Assembly: GCA_964577975.1 (NCBI GenBank)
Contig: CAZOBB010000026.1
Coordinates: 7,346 to 71,345 of the forward strand
Source: JAOZMY01 sp964577975
GTDB lineage: Bacteria; Desulfobacterota; S145-22
DNA length: 64,000 nt
Reading direction: 5' to 3'
Positions 16,972 through 24,516 of the stretch are shown here, one piece after another. A model generated the notes under the pieces. It did not search any database, was not told the origin of the DNA, and saw only the letters and a list, made by a program, of their open reading frames with translations. Every line of letters begins with the position of its first letter. The stretch's first letter is position 1. A program made the translations under genes and the position numbers.

Positions 16972-18279
16972 TTGAAGAAGGAAAAAGTGGGAGTCAGAAA
17001 AGGATTCAGGGTGCCTGACAGGCGAACTATGGGCCTTGTAGGGATGTTTGTGCCGTTGGGCCTTTTTTTTCTCCTTTCTCAGTTTTACCGAACGTCCTCC
17101 GCGGTTATTGCGATTGATTTGATGCGGGATCTCCATCTCAACGCACAGACACTAGGTCTGTTGAGTTCCGTATTCTTTTATGCCTTTGCCATCGTGCAAC
17201 TGCCGATGGGAGCGGCGATGGATCTCTTTGGGGCCAAGAGAATTCTCGTCTTTCTCGCCCTTGTGGGGCTGGTAGGCGCGGTTCTTTTTGCCAGTGCCCA
17301 AACCCTCGCCGTGGCTATGACGGGAAGGGCCTTGATTGGGATCGGTATGGCGTGTGGCCTCATGGGAACGTTCAAGCTTCTCATCAATTGGTTTCCCGAA
17401 AACGCCTTTGGAACCGCCTCCGGGCTCATCCTTTCCGTGGGAACCTTGGGGGTTGCCGCCGCAACGGCTCCCTTGGCGGAGGCCGTGGCGAGGGTAGGGT
17501 GGCGTATGACGTTTTTTGGCATGGCCCTATGTCACCTTTTTATTGTCGCGTGGATTATCTTAACGGTGAAGGAGTCTCCCAAGACACCGATCGAGACCCA
17601 AGAGACAGGTTCGCCGGAAGGCGCTGCGAAACGTGATTTTTCCCTGGTTTTCAAGCACCCAAGTTTTTGGTTGATTGCCGTTACCACATACGTTCGGTAT
17701 GGGACCTATGTGGCCATTTCCGCGTTGTGGGCTGGTCCGTTCCTCAGAAAGGTTTACCACTTTTCCTTGATTAAATCGGGTAATTTCCTTCTCGCCTTTC
17801 CCCTAGGTTTTATACTGGGGGGACCGGTTATCGGGTATCTCTCCGATAAGGTCCTGAAAAATCGGCAGCGTGTGGTCTTATTCGGCATGATGGGATACAG
17901 TCTCATGATGCTTCCCCTTTGCGTGACAGGGACGTCTCTTCCGGATTGGGTCTTGGTGGCTTCTTTTGCGGGTATGGGTTTTTTCACCTCCTCAGGTGGG
18001 ATTATGTATGCCAACATCAAGGAACTCCTCCCGAAAGAGGTCTCGGGACTGGCCATGACGGGCGTCAACTTTTTTACCATGTTGGGGGCCGCAACTTTTC
18101 AGCATGGAATTGGGGCTTTCATCAAGCACCTTTCGGGATCGACCGTCTTGACGCCCAAGGCGTTTCATTGGGGCTTCCGCATCTGTCTCCTTGCGTCTCT
18201 CATAGGGGTTCTTTGCTACTGGTTTGTCAAAGAGGCCGGAAATGGGCTTCACTTGACGGAGGAGGGACGGAAATTATGA
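16972..18279 (+). CDS. Major facilitator superfamily transporter
   Basis: A 435-residue carrier with about 12 TM helices. The MFS loop 2-3 motif appears as GAAMDLFGAKRILV, with GRALIGIGMACGLMGTFKLL in TM4-5 and GYLSDKVLKNRQRV between TM8 and TM9. The start is ambiguous between TTG at 16972 and GTG at 16987, both with purine-rich upstream sequence. Its TGA overlaps the ATG of the adenine-deaminase-like gene, so the two are translationally coupled. That suggests it carries the substrate or product of that hydrolase, for example a nucleobase; this is an inference. Confidence 0.88.
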   Translation: MKKEKVGVRKGFRVPDRRTMGLVGMFVPLGLFFLLSQFYRTSSAVIAIDLMRDLHLNAQTLGLLSSVFFYAFAIVQLPMGAAMDLFGAKRILVFLALVGLVGAVLFASAQTLAVAMTGRALIGIGMACGLMGTFKLLINWFPENAFGTASGLILSVGTLGVAAATAPLAEAVARVGWRMTFFGMALCHLFIVAWIILTVKESPKTPIETQETGSPEGAAKRDFSLVFKHPSFWLIAVTTYVRYGTYVAISALWAGPFLRKVYHFSLIKSGNFLLAFPLGFILGGPVIGYLSDKVLKNRQRVVLFGMMGYSLMMLPLCVTGTSLPDWVLVASFAGMGFFTSSGGIMYANIKELLPKEVSGLAMTGVNFFTMLGAATFQHGIGAFIKHLSGSTVLTPKAFHWGFRICLLASLIGVLCYWFVKEAGNGLHLTEEGRKL

Positions 18280-20054
18280 ATCCATGGCACGAGGAAAGGT
18301 ACCTAGCCTACAAAAAACGGATCCAGGTGGCCTCTGGCAAAAAGCCCCCCGACAAGATTTTTGTGGGTGGGGAAGTTTTGAATGTCTACACGGGAGAGCT
18401 TCTGAATTGGGACGTGGCCCTCTCGGGAGATCGTATCGCCTATCTGAAACCGCGGGGGAAACATCTCCAGGGGAAGGGCACGTTTGTTCACGACGTATCT
18501 GGTAAGGTGCTTGTGCCCGGCTATTTTGACCCCCACGCCCACACCGATCTCTATTATACCCCCTGGGAATTTGTCAAAACGGTGGTGACGACGGGAACCA
18601 CATCCCTCTTCTCGGATTCTCACGATATGGCGAATGGCTTGGGAATGGAGGGGTTCCTGAAGGTTCTAGAGGCGTCTCGAACTTTTCCCGTTCGTTTTTT
18701 TAGCGGGGTCCCTTTGGCTTCCCCGCCCTATCCGGTGGAAGGGGAAGACCTCTATGGGATTTCGAACGTTCGGCGTCTGTTGAAGCTAAAGGGGGTGACG
18801 GTAAGCGGCAGCGAGTTGACCCCCTGGGTCAAAGTGATTCGTGAGGATGCACCTCTTTTGAAGAAACTCTTTACGGTCCACCAAGTGACGGGGAGATTGG
18901 AGGGACATACGGTAGGCGCGAAGAAGGAAAAGTTGGCGGCTCTCGTGGCGGCGGGAATAACGTCGTGTCACGAATCCATCACTCCCGAAGATGTGGAAGA
19001 GAGGCTCCGGTTGGGGCTGTATGTCATGATTCGACAAGGATCCATTCGTAAAGAGTTTGAACGGCTTTTTCCTTTTCTCCAGCGTTATCACCCTAGAATC
19101 ATGCTTACCCCAGATGGATTGTTTGCCGATGAGATAGTCGAAAAGGGATATATGAACTATGTGCTGCAAGAGGCGATTCGTTATGGCGCCGATCCGGTTT
19201 CCCTCTATCGGATGGTGAGTCTGAACCCGGCGGTTTATTTTGGTCTCGAGAGCGATCTGGGAGGGATTGCGCCGGGTCGCCTGGCAGATTTCAATATCCT
19301 TCGCGATATAGATGATCCCACACCTTCAGAGGTATGGGTGGGTGGGGAACGGATCGCCGAAGGAGGGATGTGGATCGGCAGGGAATGGGGAGAGATCAAA
19401 GAGGTGCCCACGGAGCGTCCCCTTGAGATGCCACCGTTGAAGCCGGAGGATTTTCGCGCCTTCTACCCAACATGGTTTCCGGAGGGAATTCCCGTCATCA
19501 AGGTCATCGACCATACCGTGACGGGACTTTGTTGGTGGAAACCCGGCGGAGGCGACGAAGGGAGCGCCGATCCGGAACGCGATATCTTCAAAGTGGCTTT
19601 GATCCACCGAAAAGGACCGGCGTCTGGTATGGGTATTGGCTATGTTTACGGGTTTGGGCTGAACAAGGATACGCACATAGCTTCGACCGTCGCCCACGAA
19701 ACACACAATATGCTCGTGATGGGGACCGATGACCGGGAGATGGCGGCTGCGGCCAACGAGGTTATTAAAATGGGGGGAGGAATCGTCGTGCGGGGGGAGG
19801 GGAAGACCCTCTATCGGTGGCCGTTGTCGGTTGGAGGGATGATGAGTCGTGACTCCATGCGGGACATTGCAGAGGCGCTTAAGGCAATTCGGTCTCTGTT
19901 GCAAGAAAGGGGCACGCCCCTTCCCGATCCCGTTTGGACATTTGGATTTCTTTCGTTTACCTCGATTCTCCGCCTCCGGATTACGATCTCCGGCGTTTAT
20001 GACGTGAAAAGGGGAAGTATCCTATATAATGCCAGAAAGGAAGGAAAGGGGTGA
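18276..20054 (+). CDS. Adenine-deaminase-like amidohydrolase
   Basis: 592 residues, close to the 570-600 of bacterial adenine deaminases (adenine to hypoxanthine plus ammonia). The order of motifs matches that family: PGYFDPHAHTD metal site near residue 85, GTTSLFSDSHDMAN, CHESITPEDVEERLRLGLY, TPDGLFADEIVEKG, RMVSLNPAVYFGLE with GGIAPGRLADFNIL, then the C-terminal domain with TVAHETHNMLVMGTDDREM and MGGGIVV. The usual HxHIESS is here HAHTDLYY, and TDDR is TPDG, so the substrate may differ from adenine. The start at 18276 overlaps the MFS stop; the much longer in-frame extension (to 17919) lies within the MFS gene and is rejected. Confidence 0.85.
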   Translation: MNPWHEERYLAYKKRIQVASGKKPPDKIFVGGEVLNVYTGELLNWDVALSGDRIAYLKPRGKHLQGKGTFVHDVSGKVLVPGYFDPHAHTDLYYTPWEFVKTVVTTGTTSLFSDSHDMANGLGMEGFLKVLEASRTFPVRFFSGVPLASPPYPVEGEDLYGISNVRRLLKLKGVTVSGSELTPWVKVIREDAPLLKKLFTVHQVTGRLEGHTVGAKKEKLAALVAAGITSCHESITPEDVEERLRLGLYVMIRQGSIRKEFERLFPFLQRYHPRIMLTPDGLFADEIVEKGYMNYVLQEAIRYGADPVSLYRMVSLNPAVYFGLESDLGGIAPGRLADFNILRDIDDPTPSEVWVGGERIAEGGMWIGREWGEIKEVPTERPLEMPPLKPEDFRAFYPTWFPEGIPVIKVIDHTVTGLCWWKPGGGDEGSADPERDIFKVALIHRKGPASGMGIGYVYGFGLNKDTHIASTVAHETHNMLVMGTDDREMAAAANEVIKMGGGIVVRGEGKTLYRWPLSVGGMMSRDSMRDIAEALKAIRSLLQERGTPLPDPVWTFGFLSFTSILRLRITISGVYDVKRGSILYNARKEGKG

Positions 20055-20108
20055 AGGTTGGTGAGGAAGGAATAGGCAGGTTCTATGGGAGCTCGAAAGG
20101 CGAAAAAC

Positions 20109-20138
20109 TTGACATACTTAGAGGGGATTGATAAAAAA
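20109..20138 (+). promoter_or_regulatory. Possible promoter of pckA
   Basis: TTGACA at 20109-20114 followed after 17 bp by TAAAAA (20132-20137). The -35 is perfect and the -10 weak. It lies in the only gap before pckA (20055-20175). Confidence 0.4.
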
Positions 20139-20175
20139 TAAATGCCGTTTTAACCATGAAAAAAAGGGGCCGATT

Positions 20176-21768
20176 ATGGAATCCAAGATCAGGAAAGATT
20201 TGGAATCGTTGGGAATTCGGAATGTTAGCCACATCCACTGGAACTTGTCGACACCTGCCTTGTACGAAGAGATCGTGCGAAGGCGGGAGGGGATGATTGT
20301 CCATCTGGGACCTGTCGTGGTACGGACAGGGCATTACACGGGACGGTCTCCAAACGATAAATTCATTGTCAAGGAACCGACAAGCGAGAACAAGATTTGG
20401 TGGGGGGACGTGAACCGTCCTTTTGATGCCAAGAAGTTCGATCTTCTCTTGTATCGCCTGCAGGCATACCTTCAAGGGAAGGATATCTTCGTCCAGGACT
20501 GTTACGCGGGTGCTCATCCCCAGCATCGGGTTCCGATTCGTGTCATAACCGAGACGGCGTGGCATAACCTTTTTTCGAGGAACATGTTCGTTCAATTGAA
20601 GGATCGAAGTCAATTGATGGAGCATGTGCCCGAATTTGTGGTCATCAATGTTCCAAATTTCCGGGCGGTTCCTGAGTTGGATGGCACCAATTCAGAGGCC
20701 TTTGTCCTAGTAAATTTCGGGAGAAAGCTCATCCTCGTGGGAGGAACGAGCTACGCCGGCGAAATCAAAAAGTCGGTTTTCACAATCTTGAATTTTCTCC
20801 TTCCCCAGGAAAAGATCCTTTCCATGCATTGCTCGGCAAACGTGGGGCCCAACGATGATGTGGCCATCTTCTTCGGCCTTTCCGGAACCGGTAAAACGAC
20901 GTTGTCGGCCGACCCCGAGCGCCGACTCATAGGGGACGACGAACATGGGTGGGGGGAGGATGGAGTCTTCAATTTCGAAGGTGGATGTTATGCCAAGGTA
21001 ATTCGCCTTTCCAAAGAACACGAGCCGGAGATCTACGAGTGCACGAGGAAGTTTGGGACAATCTTGGAGAATGTGGCTTTCGATATCCACACGCGACGAA
21101 TCGATTTGAACGACGCCTCATTGACCGAGAACACACGGGCGGCCTATCCCATTCCCCACATTCCTAATGCCATTCGGGAAGGGGTAGGGGGGCATCCCAA
21201 AAATATAATCATGCTTACGGCGGACGCCTTTGGGGTATTGCCTCCTGTGTCCAAATTGACCCCCGAGCAGGCCATGTTCCACTTCTTGTCCGGCTATACC
21301 GCGAAGGTAGCGGGGACGGAACGGGGGGTCACGGAGCCGGAGGCCACATTCAGCGCGTGTTTCGGAGCTCCATTCATGGCGTTGCATCCAACGGTTTACG
21401 CCCGCCTCCTAGGGGAAAAGATAAAGAAACACGAGGTGAATTGCTGGCTTATCAATACCGGTTGGAGTGGCGGGCCGTACGGCGTGGGCGAACGGATTCA
21501 TCTTCCCTACACACGGGCCATGGTCAAGGCGGCCCTCAATGGATCGTTGGCCGATGTGGAGACACGGCACGATCCGATTTTCAAATTGGATGTGCCGGTT
21601 CGGTGTGAGGGAGTGCCCGAGGACATCCTGGATCCCAAGAGGACATGGAAAGATCCCAACGCCTATGATGAGAAGGCGAAAGAGCTGGCGAGGAGATTCA
21701 AAGAGAATTTCAAGAAATTCGAAGATCAAGCGGACGAATCCATTCGCTCGTGTGTACCAGAAGTCTAA
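20176..21768 (+). CDS. pckA: Phosphoenolpyruvate carboxykinase (ATP)
   Basis: 530 residues, the standard length of the ATP-dependent enzyme that interconverts oxaloacetate plus ATP with PEP, CO2 and ADP. Motifs: YTGRSPNDKFIV, the P-loop GLSGTGKTTLSADPER near residue 240, the metal motif GDDEHGW, GCYAKVI, and NTGWSGGPYGVGERI. ATG at 20176 has GGGG 6 nt upstream; an extension using TTG at 20128 would start inside the predicted promoter. It probably serves gluconeogenesis or, in anaerobes, anaplerotic ATP-forming carboxylation. It appears monocistronic. Confidence 0.96.
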   Translation: MESKIRKDLESLGIRNVSHIHWNLSTPALYEEIVRRREGMIVHLGPVVVRTGHYTGRSPNDKFIVKEPTSENKIWWGDVNRPFDAKKFDLLLYRLQAYLQGKDIFVQDCYAGAHPQHRVPIRVITETAWHNLFSRNMFVQLKDRSQLMEHVPEFVVINVPNFRAVPELDGTNSEAFVLVNFGRKLILVGGTSYAGEIKKSVFTILNFLLPQEKILSMHCSANVGPNDDVAIFFGLSGTGKTTLSADPERRLIGDDEHGWGEDGVFNFEGGCYAKVIRLSKEHEPEIYECTRKFGTILENVAFDIHTRRIDLNDASLTENTRAAYPIPHIPNAIREGVGGHPKNIIMLTADAFGVLPPVSKLTPEQAMFHFLSGYTAKVAGTERGVTEPEATFSACFGAPFMALHPTVYARLLGEKIKKHEVNCWLINTGWSGGPYGVGERIHLPYTRAMVKAALNGSLADVETRHDPIFKLDVPVRCEGVPEDILDPKRTWKDPNAYDEKAKELARRFKENFKKFEDQADESIRSCVPEV

Positions 21769-21821
21769 GAGGTTTTAGACCGCGAAGGGAAAACGAAGGA
21801 ATTCAGTAAAAGGAGGGGGCG

Positions 21822-23117
21822 ATGGGGCAATCCTTTTTTCCGCCTTATACATCGATAGAAGAGATTCGTCAGGTCCAGTTGGAAGGACTCAAATGGACTG
21901 TGCGACACGTCTATGAAAACTCGGAGTTTTATCGGAGGCGGTTCGACGAACATGGCGTGAAACCGTCGGACATTCAATCCTTGGATGATATAACGAAACT
22001 CCCCTTTACGGTGACGGACGACTTGAGAGCGGGGTATCCCTTTCCCCTTCGGTCGGTGCCTTTTGATCGAATCGTTCGAATCCATGCCTCATCCGGCACC
22101 ACAGGGAAGAGAAAGGTCTTGAGCTATACGAAAAAGGACATCGATGATTGGGCTAACATGTTTGCTCGGTGTTTTGAGATAGCCGGTTGTACGCGAGAGG
22201 ATAGGGTCCAAATAGCCGTGGGATACGGGCTATGGACGGCGGGCGCGGGATTTCAAGCGGGGGTGGAGCGTTTTGGGGCGATGGCGGTTCCCGTCGGGCC
22301 GGGGAACATCGATATTCAAATCCAAATGCTCGTGGACTTGAAAACGACCGTGTTGTGTTGCACGGCTTCCATGGCGTTGCTTCTCGCGGAAGAGATCGAG
22401 AAACGAGGAATCAAGAAAGAAATCGCCCTTAAAAAGGTGATATTTGGGGCGGAACGAAGTAGTGACGCCATGCGTAAACGGATCCGAGACATGTTGGGTG
22501 TGGAACATACCTTCGATATCCCGGGCTTGACGGAGCTATACGGGCCGGGGACGGGTCTCGATTGCCCGAAGCATGAGGGGATCCATTACTGGGCCGATTA
22601 TTATATTCTGGAGATCATCGATCCAGAGACCTTGCAGCCTGTTCCGGAAGGGGAAACGGGGGAAATGGTTGTCACCACGCTCCGTAAGGAAGCGGCTCCC
22701 CTTGTCCGTTACCGCACGAGGGATCTCACGAGACTGATTCCTCATCCGTGTTCGTGCGGAAACGTCTTTCCAATGCACGATCGCATCATGGGTAGGAGTG
22801 ACGATATGTTCATCTTCCGCGCCGTCAATATCTATCCAGGCCAGATTGATCACATCCTTTCCTACACGGAAGGGGTGGGAAGCGAATACCAGGTGATTCT
22901 GGAGAGAAAGGAAGACGGGAAGGATTACATGACGATCCGGGTGGAGAGGGATCCCTCCTGGAGCGCGGAAAGGGATGACGAATTGAAAAAAGTCATAATG
23001 GAGCGGGTCAAGAAGGAGATTCTGGTCAGCACGGCGGTGGAAATCGTCGATTATGGAACTCTTCCAAGAACAGAGAGGAAGAGCAAACGCGTGTTCGATA
23101 ATCGAGAAAACGACTAG
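21822..23117 (+). CDS. Phenylacetate-CoA ligase family (PaaK-like AMP-forming aryl-CoA ligase)
   Basis: 431 residues, typical for PaaK. The P-loop-like SSGTTGK is at about residue 90, the AMP-binding segment FDIPGLTELYGPGTGLDC is in the middle, and the C-terminal domain has RTRDLTRL, the CSCG pair, and RSDDMFIFRAVNIYPGQID. These enzymes make aryl-CoA from an aromatic acid, ATP and CoA. AAAGGAGGGGG lies ahead of the ATG. The molybdenum hydroxylase genes follow after 16 nt, so the substrate is likely an aromatic acid whose CoA ester is reduced or hydroxylated; alternatives such as indole-acetate or phenylacetate cannot be excluded. Confidence 0.88.
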   Translation: MGQSFFPPYTSIEEIRQVQLEGLKWTVRHVYENSEFYRRRFDEHGVKPSDIQSLDDITKLPFTVTDDLRAGYPFPLRSVPFDRIVRIHASSGTTGKRKVLSYTKKDIDDWANMFARCFEIAGCTREDRVQIAVGYGLWTAGAGFQAGVERFGAMAVPVGPGNIDIQIQMLVDLKTTVLCCTASMALLLAEEIEKRGIKKEIALKKVIFGAERSSDAMRKRIRDMLGVEHTFDIPGLTELYGPGTGLDCPKHEGIHYWADYYILEIIDPETLQPVPEGETGEMVVTTLRKEAAPLVRYRTRDLTRLIPHPCSCGNVFPMHDRIMGRSDDMFIFRAVNIYPGQIDHILSYTEGVGSEYQVILERKEDGKDYMTIRVERDPSWSAERDDELKKVIMERVKKEILVSTAVEIVDYGTLPRTERKSKRVFDNREND

Positions 23118-23133
23118 GAGAAAGGGAGCTGGT

Positions 23134-24000
23134 ATGATCGAGTATGAGTATCTGAAACCGAAAAATCTTGAGGAAGTCTTTTCCTATTTGAAATCTTTTG
23201 GAGAAAAGGCGACTTTGATTGCGGGAGGAACGGATGTGATGGTGAACATCCGAAACAAAAAGATTGCTCCCGAGGCGCTGATTTCCCTGCGAAACCTGGA
23301 GGAGCTGGCCTACATAAAAAAGGGCGAGGACGCCTATCACATCGGGGCCTTGACCACGCATCGGATGCTGGAAACCAGCTCATTGGTGGCACGAGAGCTT
23401 TCGGCGTTGCATGACGGCGCGTCGCAAGTAGGGTCTGTCCAGATAAGAAACGTGGCGACCATCGGAGGCAATATCTGTAATGCCGCTCCCTCTGCGGATA
23501 CGGCGGGGCCGCTTCTGGCGTTGGATGCCGCTGTGGTTTTGAAAGGACCCAACGGTTCCAGAAAGGTTCCGTTAACAGAGTTTTTTACAGGTCCATCCCA
23601 GACCGTGCGGGCTCACGACGAAGTGGCGGTGGAGTTTGAGATTCCCCTGCGCATGGGGGAATTCGGAAGTGCCTATCACAAACACGCGCGCAGAAAGGCC
23701 ATGGATCTACCTATCTTGGGAGTGGCTGTTTCTCTCGAGATGGAGGGAGAGACTGTTAAGGACGCCCGGATTGCGTTAAGCGTGGCGGCTCCTACCCCAA
23801 TTCGCGCCGTGAAAGCGGAGGAATTCCTGAGAGGAAAAAAGGGAGAGGAGGAGGTCTTTGAGGAGGCTGGAAAGATAGCGGCAGAGGAGGCATCTCCCCG
23901 CGATAGCTTGAGGGGTAAGGCGTGGTACCGGAAAGAGATCATTGCGACCTTTGTGCCAAAGATGGCGTTTAGAGCCATGGAACGTCTTAAAAATCGTTAA
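23134..24000 (+). CDS. Molybdenum hydroxylase FAD-binding (medium) subunit
   Basis: 288 residues beginning MIEYEYLKPKNLEEVF; ATG at 23134 has GGGAGC upstream, and the longer version extends into paaK. FAD motifs are AGGTDVMVNIRNKKI (residues about 35-50) and SVQIRNVATIGGNICNAAPSAD (about 110). It belongs to the CoxM/XdhB family and passes electrons between the 2Fe-2S subunit and NAD or another acceptor. At this length it has no room for the roughly 40-residue 4Fe-4S insertion that marks the 4-hydroxybenzoyl-CoA reductase beta subunit. Next gene 14 nt downstream. Confidence 0.92.
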   Translation: MIEYEYLKPKNLEEVFSYLKSFGEKATLIAGGTDVMVNIRNKKIAPEALISLRNLEELAYIKKGEDAYHIGALTTHRMLETSSLVARELSALHDGASQVGSVQIRNVATIGGNICNAAPSADTAGPLLALDAAVVLKGPNGSRKVPLTEFFTGPSQTVRAHDEVAVEFEIPLRMGEFGSAYHKHARRKAMDLPILGVAVSLEMEGETVKDARIALSVAAPTPIRAVKAEEFLRGKKGEEEVFEEAGKIAAEEASPRDSLRGKAWYRKEIIATFVPKMAFRAMERLKNR

Positions 24001-24014
24001 TCAAGGAGTGAGGG

Positions 24015-24497
24015 ATGAAGAAGATTACGGTCTCGTTTACACTGAATGGAGATCCTGTCACGGCGGAAGTTCCGGCGACCTGGAATTTATTGAAAACATT
24101 GCGGGAATACTTTGAATTGATGGGCCCGAAGGAAGGGTGTGGCGTGGGTGAATGTGGTGCCTGCACCGTCATCATTGATGGAAAAGCGGTCAATTCTTGT
24201 ATCTTTCCGACGGCGGAAGTGGAAGGAAAAAACGTGGTAACGGTGGAAGGACTTGCCAGCAAGGATGGGACCTTGCATCCTCTTCAAAAGGCCTTTTTGG
24301 AAAACAATGGGGTTCAATGTGGATTTTGCACGTCGGGAATGCTGATGTCGGCGAAGGCCTTGTTGGACGAGAATCCTGATCCAACGGAAGAGGATATAAG
24401 GACGAGCCTTTCGGGAAATCTTTGTCGGTGCACGGGATACGTACAGATCGTGGAATCTGTTCAGAAAGCCGCAGAAATGATGAAAAATCAATCCTAA
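24015..24497 (+). CDS. Molybdenum hydroxylase 2Fe-2S (small) subunit
   Basis: 160 residues. The first plant-type 2Fe-2S cluster is bound by CGVGECGACTV plus the downstream Cys (VNSCIF); the second by CGFCTSGM and CRCTGY. This is the CoxS/XdhC-small family. It relays electrons from the molybdenum centre to FAD. It sits between the FAD and molybdopterin subunit genes with gaps of 14 and 19 nt. Confidence 0.95.
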   Translation: MKKITVSFTLNGDPVTAEVPATWNLLKTLREYFELMGPKEGCGVGECGACTVIIDGKAVNSCIFPTAEVEGKNVVTVEGLASKDGTLHPLQKAFLENNGVQCGFCTSGMLMSAKALLDENPDPTEEDIRTSLSGNLCRCTGYVQIVESVQKAAEMMKNQS

Positions 24498-24516
24498 GGA
24501 CGTCGGGAGGAAGGGA

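Noticed and set aside
17919..18275. 119-codon N-terminal extension of the adenine-deaminase-like protein
   Set aside because: Lies wholly inside the MFS gene in another frame; the ATGA overlap gives a better start at 18276.
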